Positions 17,935 through 26,889 of a stretch of DNA of 64,000 bases are shown piece after piece. Origin of the DNA: an uncultured Shimia sp. GTDB lineage: Bacteria; Pseudomonadota; Alphaproteobacteria; Rhodobacterales; Rhodobacteraceae. Every line of letters starts with the position of its first letter. Position 1 is the first letter of the stretch. The stretch lies in NCBI GenBank assembly GCA_937897325.1, contig CALCOY010000025.1, positions 62,001-126,000 on the forward strand, given 5' to 3'. The position numbers and the translations under genes are program-made. The notes below the pieces were generated by a model. That model made no database searches, was not told the DNA's origin, and worked only from the letters and a program-made list of their open reading frames with translations.

Positions 17935-17984
17935 CGACTGAAACCACCCCGGGGCCGCCAACCCCCTATTCGAAAGGCTTGTTG

Positions 17985-18386
17985 ATGAACACGATGACAA
18001 CGACCGCCCCCGTCACATCCGCTGGCGGCTGGTTTAGCAGGACAGAGGCCTGGCTTGACCAAAAGGGCAAGGGCGCCTGGATCGCCGCGATGGTTCTGGG
18101 CTTTGTCTTTTTCTGGCCGGTTGGCCTCGCCCTTCTGATGTACATGATCTGGAGCAAACGGATGTTTTCGAAACCCTGTAGCTACCGCGCCCGCACGACG
18201 ATGACAAACCTGCGCCCCACCGGCAATTCGGCATTCGACTCTTACAAAGCTGACACACTGCGTCGGCTGGAAGAAGAGCAGGAGAATTTTGAGGCGTTCT
18301 TGGAACGCCTGCGCGAAGCCAAGGACAAGGCAGAGTTCGACCAGTTCATGGATGAACGCGCCAAGTCGGCAAAGTCGGACGACTAA
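17985..18386 (+). CDS. DUF2852-like membrane protein
   Basis: A 133-residue protein with a single hydrophobic helix (WIAAMVLGFVFFWPVGLALLMYMIW, residues about 32-56) followed by a polar, charged helical tail (LRRLEEEQENFEAFLERLREAKDKAEFDQFMDER) that could form a coiled coil. This helix plus charged tail matches my recollection of DUF2852 proteins of alphaproteobacteria. I chose the ATG at 17985, which has a GAAAGG site upstream. A TTG 6 bp earlier is less likely. The paired inverted repeats upstream suggest specific regulation. Confidence 0.75.
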   Translation: MNTMTTTAPVTSAGGWFSRTEAWLDQKGKGAWIAAMVLGFVFFWPVGLALLMYMIWSKRMFSKPCSYRARTTMTNLRPTGNSAFDSYKADTLRRLEEEQENFEAFLERLREAKDKAEFDQFMDERAKSAKSDD

Positions 18387-18401
18387 ATCCGTAAACGCAA
18401 C

Positions 18402-18424
18402 GCGGCCCCTTCCAGCGGGGCCGC
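18402..18424 (+). terminator. Strong hairpin between the two membrane-protein genes
   Basis: GCGGCCCC and GGGGCCGC form a perfect 8-bp stem around a 7-nt loop, starting 15 bp after the stop codon of the DUF2852-like gene. There is no T-run after it, so it may be an attenuating or mRNA-stabilising hairpin rather than a full terminator. Confidence 0.55.
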
Positions 18425-18452
18425 CTTACCAATTGACTAAGAGACCGACACG

Positions 18453-18881
18453 ATGGCACTGGCCGATCCGATCACGCAACCGCAATTCTATCAATCCGTC
18501 GCCACCAAGCGGCTGCTCGCATGGGCCGTAGACAGCGTGTTGATCTTCATCATCAGCCTTCTGATCGTCCCCTTCACAGCGTTCATTGCCCTCTTCTTTT
18601 TTCTGGGCCTGATGCTCACGGTCAGCTTTGTCTACCGGGTCATCACCCTGGCCGCAGGCTCGGCCACCTTAGGAATGCGCCTTTTCGCGATCGAGTTTCG
18701 TAACGCACAGGGCCAGCGCTTTGACCTGGGAAGCGCCTTTCTCCACACGCTGGGCTACACGATCTGCTGGACAGTTCCAATTCTACAGCTGATTTCCGTG
18801 ATCCTCATGGCCACAACGGCACGTGGTCAGGGTCTGACAGATCACGTCATGGGCAGTGCCGCATTGAACCTGCGCGCGTGA
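18453..18881 (+). CDS. RDD-family membrane protein
   Basis: A 142-residue protein of the RDD family. It has the RLLAWAVDSVLIFIISLLIV first helix with its Arg-Asp pair, a second long hydrophobic stretch (FFFLGLMLTVSFVYRVI), the GSATLGMRLFAIEFRNAQG loop typical of RDD proteins, and a last helix ending in QGLTDHVMGS. The family is structurally defined, often linked with ion homeostasis, but the substrate is unknown. It follows the DUF2852-like gene by 66 bp. Confidence 0.85.
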   Translation: MALADPITQPQFYQSVATKRLLAWAVDSVLIFIISLLIVPFTAFIALFFFLGLMLTVSFVYRVITLAAGSATLGMRLFAIEFRNAQGQRFDLGSAFLHTLGYTICWTVPILQLISVILMATTARGQGLTDHVMGSAALNLRA

Positions 18882-18982
18882 CCTAGCGGCATATCCACAC
18901 AAAGTCTTAACTGCCTGCCGAGATCAGGCTTGCCTCAAGAACTTTGACGAGTATCATCGCGGCGACATCAGATGGTTTGTGC

Positions 18983-19804
18983 ATGCGTCATACGCTTCCC
19001 CTTGCTCCGCAATTCTATGTGACTGCGCCGCAGCCCTGTCCCTATCTTCAGGGCCGGATGGAACGTAAGCTGTTCACAGCATTGCAGGGCGAAAACGCGG
19101 AAAAGCTGAACGATAGCCTATCACAACAGGGCTTTCGACGCTCTCAGAATGTGCTGTATAGACCGTCCTGCGCTGAATGCTCGGCCTGTCTTTCAGCCCG
19201 GATCGACGTCTCGGCCTTCGGATCCTCGCGCAGTCAGAAGCGCACGCTGAAGCGCAACGCAAACCTGGAACGGCGCGCGACGTCCCCTTGGGCCACGGAA
19301 GAGCAATATGCGTTGTTCCGCAGCTATCTCGATAGCCGCCACGCGGATGGCGGCATGGCGGATATGGATGTTTTCGAATTTGCAGCCATGGTCGAGGAAA
19401 CGCCGATCCGCAGCCGGATCGTGGAATACACCGACCGGACAGATGGCGATCTGACCGCCGTTAGTCTGACGGACGTTCTGTCTGACGGGCTGAGCATGGT
19501 CTATTCCTTCTACAAGCCGGACGCACCGAACCTGTCGCTGGGCACCTTCATGATCCTCGATCATGTTGCGATCGCGCGCGAGGCTGGTCTGCCTTACGTC
19601 TATCTGGGATATTGGGTGCCGGGCAGTCAGAAGATGGGTTACAAGGCCAACTTTTCGGGGCTTGAGATTTACCAGCGCGGCGAGTGGATCAAGGTTAAGG
19701 ATCCGCAGAACTACAAGCCGGATATGCATCCTTTGTCGAACGATCCGATTGCCGAACAGGTGGCAAATATCAGCTTGCCCGACACCCGACCCACATCCCG
19801 TTAA
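18983..19804 (+). CDS. bpt: Leucyl-tRNA--protein transferase for Asp/Glu N-termini
   Basis: A 273-residue Bpt/Ate-type transferase that adds leucine to proteins with N-terminal Asp or Glu and so feeds them to the N-degron pathway. It shows the cysteine-rich N-terminal domain ([17 protein letters not shown], then [16 protein letters not shown]) and the GNAT-like C-terminal half with [24 protein letters not shown]. The start at ATG 18983 gives [14 protein letters not shown], the family N-terminus. A frame extends to a TTG at 18944 but lacks similarity. Confidence 0.93.
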   Translation: MRHTLPLAPQFYVTAPQPCPYLQGRMERKLFTALQGENAEKLNDSLSQQGFRRSQNVLYRPSCAECSACLSARIDVSAFGSSRSQKRTLKRNANLERRATSPWATEEQYALFRSYLDSRHADGGMADMDVFEFAAMVEETPIRSRIVEYTDRTDGDLTAVSLTDVLSDGLSMVYSFYKPDAPNLSLGTFMILDHVAIAREAGLPYVYLGYWVPGSQKMGYKANFSGLEIYQRGEWIKVKDPQNYKPDMHPLSNDPIAEQVANISLPDTRPTSR

Positions 19805-19830
19805 CGACATCTAAAGCAACTGCACGCGCG

Positions 19831-19845
19831 ATGGGCGGAGCCCGT
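19831..19845 (+). terminator. Weak hairpin after bpt
   Basis: ATGGGC-GGA-GCCCGT forms a 6-bp stem with one G-T pair, 26 bp after the bpt stop. No T-run follows, so it is a modest candidate only. Confidence 0.3.
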
Positions 19846-19911
19846 CTAGGCATATCTGACCGTTTTTGCGGTTAGTGGGTGAAATATGCGATTTTGCCGG
19901 TCTGTTTTATG

Positions 19912-19940
19912 TCGGTATCACATCGGTATTCCGTCGGTCT
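19912..19940 (+). repeat. Three direct repeats with an 11-bp period
   Basis: TCGGTAT at 19912, TCGGTAT at 19923 and TCGGTCT at 19934 recur exactly every 11 bp, one helical turn, in the non-coding region between bpt and the RTX gene. Such phasing can present same-face contacts to a DNA-binding protein. Confidence 0.45.
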
Positions 19941-20019
19941 GCAAACCGGCAACAGGTAGGTTAGCGCAGCGAACGGTCCTTTCGTGAAGAAAGAATAGGC
20001 TACCGTGCGCTATTCGAGC

Positions 20020-21429
20020 TCAGGCTAGAAGGTCAAACTCTTCGCCCGCAATCCGCAGATTGATCGAAAGCTGGGCGCCACCATCCACCAGCGCCCAAAG
20101 TATCTGTCCGGTGGGTTTGTAGATCACAAAGGCCTCGTCTGCAGCGATCCCACCTGCATTGAGGGTTCTGGCGAAATTGACCTGAAACTGCTCTGCGGTC
20201 GCGGTGCCGCCGTAGAGCAGGACGTCATCAGGGCCAAAATCCTGGATCCAATCGCTGCCGTGACCTTCAACACCAATGTGATAGAAGCGGTCCGCCCCAT
20301 CACCGCCATTCACCCGATCCGAGCCGAAACCACCATTGATGAAATCGTTGCCAGCCCCGCCAAACATCAAATCACTGAAAGCCGACCCGGTGATGACGTC
20401 ATCGCCAGCAGCCCCGATTACCGTATCGACACCAAAACCGCCCGCAATCGTGTCGTCGCCTGCATCACCGCGCAGGCTGTCATTGCCGTGACCGCCCACG
20501 ATGCTGTCATCACCATCGCCGCCAAAGATCACGTCGCGCAGATCGCTGCTGTCGTCAGGCCCCCCGATCAGCGTGTCGTTGCCCGCCCCCCCGGAAAGTG
20601 TGTCCGTGCTTGCGCCACCATTCATGCGGTCCGCGCCGTCTTCCCCGAAAAGGCGGTCAGATCCTACCCCGCCCACAAGCTCATCGTCACCAGCGCCACC
20701 GAGGAGCCTATCATCGCCTTCCTGCCCCGACAGCGTGTCGTTGCCTTCACCGCCATCCAGAGTGTCGGCGCCTACATTGCCGATCAGAAAATCGTCACCC
20801 GCCCAGCCCAGGATCTCTCCACTGGTCAGGGTCGAATCGGCAAAGACATCATCCATGCTGGTCAGGACGCGTCGCCCGTCCAATAGAAGCGTGATCAGAT
20901 TTGGGTTTGTCTCAAAAAGCGAAACCTCGGGCTGGAATCCATCATCCAGATTTCCGCCAATGCCGGTCACGGCAAAACTACCGCTTGGCAGTCCGGCATT
21001 GAGACCAATCATGCTGACACTAAAGTTGTCTGCAGCAATGCCAAACTGATCGCCAGACGTCTCGACACCATCATAGCGCTGGAATTGGGGCGGACCTTCA
21101 CTGCGATCCCAACCGATGATGTGATTGTGGTCAGACAGTGTCGCTATGGTCAGATCCGTAAACGGCCCGAAATCCGGATCGCCCGGGATCGTTATGATGC
21201 CTGTGCTTTCCGTCAAATCCTGATTGTAGATCGTGAAATGGATGGCGTAGCTCAGCGCATCCGGGCCGGTCGGATTGCTCTGTCGCGTGGACCAGGCCAG
21301 CAGCACACGCCCGTCAGAAAACGTGGCCATTTCCAGACCATCTAGTTGCTCGCCCCCCAAGCCATCGATCGATAAACTGGCGACGTTTTGCGACCGCTCG
21401 GTGTTATTGGCTTCGTCGATGACCCGCAC
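20020..21429 (-). CDS. C-terminal fragment of the split RTX protein (RTX repeats)
   Basis: From residue 215 onward the fragment is a run of nonapeptide RTX repeats (for example GGEGNDTLS, GGAGDDELV, GGHGNDSLR, GGAGNDFIN), then a C-terminal domain ending EEFDLLA. The nominal GTG start at 21429 has no visible ribosome-binding site, and homology-like repeats continue upstream through the stop codon. It is therefore more likely the 3' part of one gene than an independent gene. Confidence 0.65.
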   Translation of the reverse strand: MRVIDEANNTERSQNVASLSIDGLGGEQLDGLEMATFSDGRVLLAWSTRQSNPTGPDALSYAIHFTIYNQDLTESTGIITIPGDPDFGPFTDLTIATLSDHNHIIGWDRSEGPPQFQRYDGVETSGDQFGIAADNFSVSMIGLNAGLPSGSFAVTGIGGNLDDGFQPEVSLFETNPNLITLLLDGRRVLTSMDDVFADSTLTSGEILGWAGDDFLIGNVGADTLDGGEGNDTLSGQEGDDRLLGGAGDDELVGGVGSDRLFGEDGADRMNGGASTDTLSGGAGNDTLIGGPDDSSDLRDVIFGGDGDDSIVGGHGNDSLRGDAGDDTIAGGFGVDTVIGAAGDDVITGSAFSDLMFGGAGNDFINGGFGSDRVNGGDGADRFYHIGVEGHGSDWIQDFGPDDVLLYGGTATAEQFQVNFARTLNAGGIAADEAFVIYKPTGQILWALVDGGAQLSINLRIAGEEFDLLA

Positions 21430-21459
21430 CTGAATCAGCAGTGAGGTTCCGGCTTCGCG

Positions 21460-22050
21460 TTAGCGCGCGAACGCGACAAGCGTGGTGTCTGCTTCAATCG
21501 CCAGAGCGATAGCGTCGTCTTTGTCGTCTGTTGTGTTATTGATATTGCGGCCCGGCGCGACATCGCCTTCGGATGACACGGAAAACAGCGTGACATCATT
21601 GTCTTCGTTGCGGTCCGAAGACAAGGCCACCCGGTAAGAGCCGTCGCGGGCCACGCCCATGTCGATCTCGGCCACATCGTCCGGTGCGTCGAGCGCAACG
21701 TCCCAATCCTGGCTAAAGTCGGCATCGTCGATTGTCCAATGCGCCACACGCGTCTCTGACGATGGACCCAACTTGGTGTAGGAAATGGCAAGGCCGTCAT
21801 CCGTGGCGACCAGATCAAAAACTTGGAGTGGTCCATTTGTAACCACTCGCTCGGGTACGCCAATTGTGCGGCCGGTCGGCCCGACAACTTGTAAATATAG
21901 CCCGTTTACAGCCGGATCTGCAGAAGAGCTACGATACATGACGGCGATGTTGCCGTTCGATAACTCGACAATTTTGTGATCTGCAGTGGGATCCGCGGCA
22001 ACGGGCAGCAATTCTGTCGGCGTACCGACAAGGACGGGCGTATCGGGCAA
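21460..22050 (-). CDS. N-terminal fragment of the split RTX protein
   Basis: A 196-residue acidic protein (MPDTPVLVGTPTELLP) made of repeated strands like NGNIAVMYRSS, DGLAISYTKLG and DGSYRVALSSD, which resemble the repeat blades seen at the front of large RTX adhesins. It has no Sec signal, consistent with C-terminal type I secretion. As written it stops at TAA 21462-21460 without any secretion tail, so the fragment alone would not be exported. Confidence 0.65.
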   Translation of the reverse strand: MPDTPVLVGTPTELLPVAADPTADHKIVELSNGNIAVMYRSSSADPAVNGLYLQVVGPTGRTIGVPERVVTNGPLQVFDLVATDDGLAISYTKLGPSSETRVAHWTIDDADFSQDWDVALDAPDDVAEIDMGVARDGSYRVALSSDRNEDNDVTLFSVSSEGDVAPGRNINNTTDDKDDAIALAIEADTTLVAFAR

Positions 22051-22144
22051 ATCAAATATCCTTCAAACAAAACGATCGCCCGAAAAACTGGGCACAGGAT
22101 CAAATGGACTTGCTTCAACAATACAGTCACGAATGGACGTGTCT

Positions 22145-22161
22145 ACCAACCTCAGGTTGGT
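22145..22161 (-). terminator. Hairpin after the TRAP transporter operon
   Basis: ACCAACC-TCA-GGTTGGT (plus-strand reading) gives a perfect 7-bp stem with a 3-nt loop, 12 bp beyond the stop codon of the large permease gene. The T-run is missing, so termination strength is uncertain. Confidence 0.45.
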
Positions 22162-22173
22162 TGCCCACCCTAA

Positions 22174-24528
22174 TCAGTTCGGGATTAGATCCGGTACGAT
22201 CGTCACGATGCCCGGGAAGAACCACAGGATGGCAAGCCCCACCACCTGGATCAGCACGAAGGGCACGATGCCACGATAGATATGTCCAGTCGTGACCTCT
22301 TTTGGGGCAACCCCGCGCAGATAGAACAGCGCAAAGCCAAAGGGCGGGGTCAAAAACGAGGTCTGCAGGTTCACCGCGATCATGATCGTCACCCATTTCG
22401 GATCGAACGTGCCGCCATAGATGACCGGGCCGACGATCGGGATTACGATGTAAATGATCTCAAGAAAATCGAGAACAAAGCCGAGAATGAACAGCACCAG
22501 CATCACGATCAGGAAAACGGTGAATTCGTTGTCAAAGGATCGCAGGAATTGCTGGATGTAATGCTCTCCACCGAAGGAGATAACGACCAGGTTCAGAAGC
22601 TGCGAACCGATCAGGATGGTGAAGACCATGCTCGTCACTTTGGCTGTCTCGCGCACGACGGGCGTTAGCACGCCGGACGAATACAGGATCCAGCAGGAGA
22701 ACAAGAGACCGAAAAGCGCGTAGAGATAAGCGGCATATGCAAAGGCGAAGCCAACCCAGCTTTCAAAGCTGACATCGCCCTGGTTTACCCGCAGATCGAA
22801 ATTCACGCCGATCAGAATGGAGATGATGATGGCGAGCGTTGACCAGATGATGATCTTTGGGGAACGGTCAAGATCGGTCAGCTTGCGATAGGCCGCGAGC
22901 ATGATCGCGCCACCTGCCCCCAAGGCTGCAGCAGGCGTCGGGTTGGTAATCCCGCCAAGAATGGACCCAAGAACGGCCACGATAAGGACAAGCGGGGGGA
23001 AGACCACACGGATCAATTCGTTCTTGGCACAACGTTTGGTGCCTTCGACCGCCCCGTAGAGGATCAGCACGAAAGGACCGACCATCAACAGGACATATGT
23101 CAGCGGTGTGGTGAGCGGCCCTATCAGAACGATATCGACCAGCAAAGCGAGGACCACGCCCATCCCCCCAATGATCAGGGGACGCGCGCTGCTGCTTGGC
23201 GAGACACCGCGCGCTGTGGTGATGATGAGACCCAGAAGGATCAGCAGGATCGCTGTGCCTGTACCGATGGGCGGGGCGGTGTTGATCTTGGACTGAATAG
23301 CGGCCTGCACCTGTTCGGGCGTGCGGCGGGCGGCTTGCTGTGCGCCACCGGCATCGTCGATGGCTGTCTGTTCGGCAACGGCGTTGTCCCATGCCTCTTG
23401 CCCGTGAAGCTCGATCATCGCGTCTTGGCAATCAGGCGACACGTTGGTGCGCAGTGACGCCCCCTGCCCCGCGTCAGAGAAGCTGGAGACGGTTACGTCC
23501 TGGCTGCCGACGATGTTGAGATTGCCCAGAAGGATGGTGCCCACGATGATCGCGATAGGCGCGCCGAGAAACCATGTGAAGGCTTCGTTGCGGGTCACCG
23601 GTTCGGCGTTTGTGGTGCCGAGTTCAACGGCAGGCGCCTTTTCAGGGTTTAGAAGTGCGAAGCCAAAAGCGTAGAGTGCATAAAGCAGGGCCAGCAGTAT
23701 ACCCGGCAGAAGAGCCGCCTGGAACAAGGTGCCGACCGAGACAACGGCCGGCTCACCCAGATAGGTCAATGCGTCCGAACAGCCGACAAGCTGGGCACGT
23801 TCCTCCTGCGCTGCGGAATAGAGATCGCCCGCAAGTGTGCCCAGAAGGACGATTACGATAGAGGGCGGAATGATCTGGCCCAACGTGCCCGAGGCGGCGA
23901 TGACCCCGGTCGCAATCTCGGGAGAATAGTTGTTCCGCAACATGGTCGGCAAAGCCAGCAGGCCCATGGTCACAACGGTCGCGCCGACGATACCTGTGGA
24001 GGCCGCCAGAAAAGCGCCCACAACCACGATCGACACAGCCAGACCTCCGGGCAATGGGCCGAAGACGCGGGCCATTGTGGTCAGAAGATCATTCGCGATC
24101 TTCGAGCGTTCGAGCGTGATGCCCATCAGAACAAACATCAAAACGGCAAGCAGCGTCTCGATCGACTGACCAGCCAGCACACGTTCATTCATCCGGTTGA
24201 CGACAAAGGAGACGTTCCGATCAAGAGCCGTTTCCCAGCCTTGTGGGAAGACAGGCTCCCCAATCCGGGGCAATTCGGGGTATCGAAAAATCGATATCGT
24301 ATCTTGCTTGATCCCGGCATTGATCAGGTCGCGATAGGCTTGCGAGCCTGTGTCGATGGCCTGGTGGATCAGTAAGCCCGCAGAATCAAGCGCCGCGATA
24401 ATCGCGAAGGAGATGATCCCGGCCCCGCCGATCGCGAAGGCCACAGGGAAGCCCGAAAGAATACCACCGAAAAGACAGATGAAGACGATGATCAGGCCGA
24501 TTTCGACGCCGTCTAGTCCAAAAAGCAT
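22174..24528 (-). CDS. TRAP transporter large permease (DctM), enlarged form
   Basis: A 784-residue DctM-type permease, against about 430 for ordinary members. The two halves of a standard DctM are recognisable: an N-terminal part with FGPLPGGLAVSIVVVGAFLAASTGIVGATVVTMGLLALP and a C-terminal part with LEIIYIVIPIVGPVIYGGTFDPKWVTIMIAVNLQTSFLTPPFGFALFYLRG. Between them lie roughly 300 extra residues with several more membrane helices and a long soluble loop. The DctM family moves organic acids by sodium-driven symport. It follows the small permease gene by 12 bp. Confidence 0.9.
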   Translation of the reverse strand: MLFGLDGVEIGLIIVFICLFGGILSGFPVAFAIGGAGIISFAIIAALDSAGLLIHQAIDTGSQAYRDLINAGIKQDTISIFRYPELPRIGEPVFPQGWETALDRNVSFVVNRMNERVLAGQSIETLLAVLMFVLMGITLERSKIANDLLTTMARVFGPLPGGLAVSIVVVGAFLAASTGIVGATVVTMGLLALPTMLRNNYSPEIATGVIAASGTLGQIIPPSIVIVLLGTLAGDLYSAAQEERAQLVGCSDALTYLGEPAVVSVGTLFQAALLPGILLALLYALYAFGFALLNPEKAPAVELGTTNAEPVTRNEAFTWFLGAPIAIIVGTILLGNLNIVGSQDVTVSSFSDAGQGASLRTNVSPDCQDAMIELHGQEAWDNAVAEQTAIDDAGGAQQAARRTPEQVQAAIQSKINTAPPIGTGTAILLILLGLIITTARGVSPSSSARPLIIGGMGVVLALLVDIVLIGPLTTPLTYVLLMVGPFVLILYGAVEGTKRCAKNELIRVVFPPLVLIVAVLGSILGGITNPTPAAALGAGGAIMLAAYRKLTDLDRSPKIIIWSTLAIIISILIGVNFDLRVNQGDVSFESWVGFAFAYAAYLYALFGLLFSCWILYSSGVLTPVVRETAKVTSMVFTILIGSQLLNLVVISFGGEHYIQQFLRSFDNEFTVFLIVMLVLFILGFVLDFLEIIYIVIPIVGPVIYGGTFDPKWVTIMIAVNLQTSFLTPPFGFALFYLRGVAPKEVTTGHIYRGIVPFVLIQVVGLAILWFFPGIVTIVPDLIPN

Positions 24529-24540
24529 GTGAGCGACCCT

Positions 24541-25452
24541 TTAATGCGTGCCTTCGTAGGCTTCTTCGCCCTCGCCAAGACTGTCCTTGTCGAGATATTT
24601 GTTTTCGCTTTCCTCGCCTTCGCTCCATTCGAGGAAGGAGCGGTAGAAGAGTGCTATCGCGTGGATGAAGACGACCCCGGCAAACGCCACCAGCAAGATC
24701 TTGAAGAGGAAGTAGGCGTCAAATCCGTTTGGGCTGAAACCGATGGTTTCCACATTCCATCGCAAAGCGCGGGCTTTCAGGACAAGTCGATCCAGTGTGT
24801 CGGAAGCCGATGGTTTAGGCACAACGAGGTGCCGCCAAAGGAAGTACCAGCCATACATCCAGATCAGCACGGCGGCGGGGATCATGAAGACGATCGCGCC
24901 GAACATATCGATGATCTTCTTGGTGCGGAATTTGACCACGGAATAGATCAGGTCGACGCGCACATGGCCACCCTGCACGAAAGTGTAGGACACACAAAGG
25001 CACACGACGAGGGCGTTATAAAGCTTCAGTTCCTCAGCAAACCAGGAGATATCCTGCTGGAAGGGGACACCGAAGCCGAATGAGATATCGGCACGCACGA
25101 ATATGCGCTGCATAAAGACGATGATGATCTGTTGTAGCACCATCAGCAGGCCCGCCCAGGCGAAGAGGCGACCAAGACCGTTGGCGAAGGATTCCAGGCC
25201 AATCACAACACCCCACATTACCTGACGGCGGAGCATGCCTACGATTGTCAGGATGATCAGGGCGGTGAAGACGACGAAGAAAAATTCGACCGAGCCACCG
25301 TAGTAAATGAAGCGGGAAAGTGCCTCTTTGTCTTCGGTCGTGTTGGTCCAGATGAGCCAATCCAGCCACGCGGTCGGCCGAGCCAAGGCCGTGAAAAAGT
25401 TCACAAAGGCCATGCCGATGTTGCTAAGCACCCAAAGGACGCCTTCAAGCAT
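24541..25452 (-). CDS. TRAP transporter small permease (DctQ), enlarged form
   Basis: A 303-residue DctQ-like subunit, longer than the usual 160-200. An N-terminal extension with extra helices (VEFFFVVFTALIILTIVGMLRRQ) precedes the DctQ core, recognisable by GHVRVDLIYSVVKFRTKKIIDMFGAIVFMIPAAVLIWMYGW. The C-terminal tail is acidic (SEGEESENKYLDKDSLGEGEEAYEG). Small and large permeases are both enlarged, which marks a distinct TRAP subfamily. It lies between binding-protein and large-permease genes in one operon. Confidence 0.88.
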   Translation of the reverse strand: MLEGVLWVLSNIGMAFVNFFTALARPTAWLDWLIWTNTTEDKEALSRFIYYGGSVEFFFVVFTALIILTIVGMLRRQVMWGVVIGLESFANGLGRLFAWAGLLMVLQQIIIVFMQRIFVRADISFGFGVPFQQDISWFAEELKLYNALVVCLCVSYTFVQGGHVRVDLIYSVVKFRTKKIIDMFGAIVFMIPAAVLIWMYGWYFLWRHLVVPKPSASDTLDRLVLKARALRWNVETIGFSPNGFDAYFLFKILLVAFAGVVFIHAIALFYRSFLEWSEGEESENKYLDKDSLGEGEEAYEGTH

Positions 25453-25563
25453 AGATTTTACCCCCGAACTGGACAGCGGGTGCCGCGTGCCTTGAGGCCG
25501 GGCATCCGTGCAATTGGCAACCCGGACGCCTCTGGCAGGGTCCGGGTTGTCCGATAATCTGGA

Positions 25564-26646
25564 TCAGGTCCAGACGCGGTCACGCTGTTCGCGATAGGTG
25601 CTGATCGATGCAGTGATCCAACCCGACGATGATTTCATCGAGGCGTTGTAGTCGTCGTAGATCTCTTTGAAGAGCTCATCTGGCATGAATTCTTCGTACA
25701 TCGTTTTGGAGGCCGACGCGAAGGCGTCCCAGACGCTGTCTGGGAATTGCGAGACCTGAACGCCGCTGGCCTGCAGACGCTGAAGCGCTGCACCGTTGTT
25801 GTTGAGATACTGCGATGTGTTCCAGACGTTTGCATGTGCGCTGGATATTTCCACAGCCGCCTGCTGCGACGGCGTAAGGCTATCCCATACGTCGCGGTTC
25901 AATGCGACAGCAAGACCCGCGGCAGGCTCATGGAAACCGGCTGTGTAGTAGTACTTGGCGATTTCCTGGAAACCGGCCTTTTCGTCCGCCCATGGGCCGA
26001 TCCACTCGGTCCCGTCGATGGCACCCGAAGAAAGTGCCTGGTAGACTTCTCCGCCGGGCAGGTTTTGCACAGAGGCACCCATCGCGCCCAACACCTTGCC
26101 GCCAAGGCCAGGCATCCGGAACTTAAGACCGTTGAAGTCTGCAGGGCTCGTGATTTCGTTGCGGAACCAGCCACCGGCCTGTGTCGACGTGTTGCCGGCC
26201 AAGAACGATTTCAGGCCGAAGATCTCGCCCAGCTTATCGTACATCGCCGCACCGTTGCCGTGGTAGTACCAGTTGTTCAGCTCGGTCGCTGTCATGCCGA
26301 AGGGCACACCTGTGAAAAAGGCAAAACCCGGATGCTGACCGACGAAGTAATAGTCGGCGGCGTGGTACATGTCTGCCTGACCGGCTGTGACTGCGTCGAA
26401 AACCTCGAACGCGCCGACGAGTTCACCAGATGCCTTAACGTCGATGCTCAGTTGACCATCAGTTGCCGCCGTGATGTTTTCGGCTGTTTTCTGAGCGGCG
26501 TCAAAAACGCCTGCCAGGCCACGTGCCCATGACGTGACCATGGTCAGCGTGCGTTTGCCTTGCGCGTAGGCCGGTGCTGCTAGGCTTGTTGCTGCAACAG
26601 CCGAGCCGCCCAATGCGGATGACTTTAGGAATGAACGACGATCCAT
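25564..26646 (-). CDS. TRAP substrate-binding protein, TakP-like, Tat-exported
   Basis: A 360-residue periplasmic DctP-family protein. The N-terminus MDRRSFLKSSALGG holds a twin-arginine motif followed by a hydrophobic stretch and an AYAQG cleavage site, so export by the Tat route is likely. The mature part has WFRNEITSPADFNGLKFRMPGLGGKVLGAMG and DGTEWIGPWADEKAGFQEIAKYYYTAGFHEP, patterns I associate with 2-oxoacid-binding TakP proteins. I chose the ATG at 26646, and the AGGAG of the upstream GGGAGGAG run supports it. The ligand is unproven. Confidence 0.88.
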   Translation of the reverse strand: MDRRSFLKSSALGGSAVAATSLAAPAYAQGKRTLTMVTSWARGLAGVFDAAQKTAENITAATDGQLSIDVKASGELVGAFEVFDAVTAGQADMYHAADYYFVGQHPGFAFFTGVPFGMTATELNNWYYHGNGAAMYDKLGEIFGLKSFLAGNTSTQAGGWFRNEITSPADFNGLKFRMPGLGGKVLGAMGASVQNLPGGEVYQALSSGAIDGTEWIGPWADEKAGFQEIAKYYYTAGFHEPAAGLAVALNRDVWDSLTPSQQAAVEISSAHANVWNTSQYLNNNGAALQRLQASGVQVSQFPDSVWDAFASASKTMYEEFMPDELFKEIYDDYNASMKSSSGWITASISTYREQRDRVWT

Positions 26647-26744
26647 AGAGATACTCCTCCCACTTTGTTGCCGTTTCACTGAGTGCTGTGTCGGCAGATC
26701 GTTTTCTGGTGGCCGAAGACTAGCGATTGAACCCACAATTGAAA

Positions 26745-26761
26745 TACCTAGTACTGCGTAG
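26745..26761. promoter_or_regulatory. Candidate response-regulator site between TRAP and two-component genes
   Basis: TACCTAGTACTGCGTAG is a partly symmetric 17-bp element (CTA and TAG ends around GTAC) about 100 bp upstream of the binding-protein gene and 130 bp before the kinase gene. A NarL-type regulator is encoded next door, so it is a reasonable target, but I have no experimental consensus to compare. Confidence 0.35.
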
Positions 26762-26889
26762 TTTTTTGGCTCCATGTCGAAATTTTGACAGAATTTTAAC
26801 ACTTTTTCCAATCACACTGAGATCAGACTGAGACTGCAACCCTCACCGAAGCTCTATGATTCGGTGGAATTCCATCGTATCGAATCGTC

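Larger units (their letters stand above)
20020..22050 (-). pseudogene. RTX calcium-binding secreted protein, split by an in-frame TAA
   Basis: The two open frames 22050-21460 and 21429-20020 are in the same reading frame and are separated only by a TAA (21462-21460) and ten sense codons. Together they give a protein of about 676 residues. It has an N-terminal beta-propeller-like region, then about 17 GGxGxDxLx calcium-binding nonapeptides, and a C-terminus with a type I secretion-like tail. A nonsense mutation (for example CAA to TAA), a sequencing error or readthrough could explain it. No secretion ATPase or adaptor gene is nearby. Confidence 0.7.

Noticed and set aside
20160-20830. Regular tandem repeats on the DNA level, CRISPR-like at first sight
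   Set aside because: They are degenerate codons of the RTX nonapeptides (27-bp period), with no spacers and no direct-repeat identity.
21429-21430. Independent start for the RTX-repeat fragment at GTG 21429
   Set aside because: No Shine-Dalgarno lies upstream, and ten sense codons in the same frame join it directly to the preceding stop codon.
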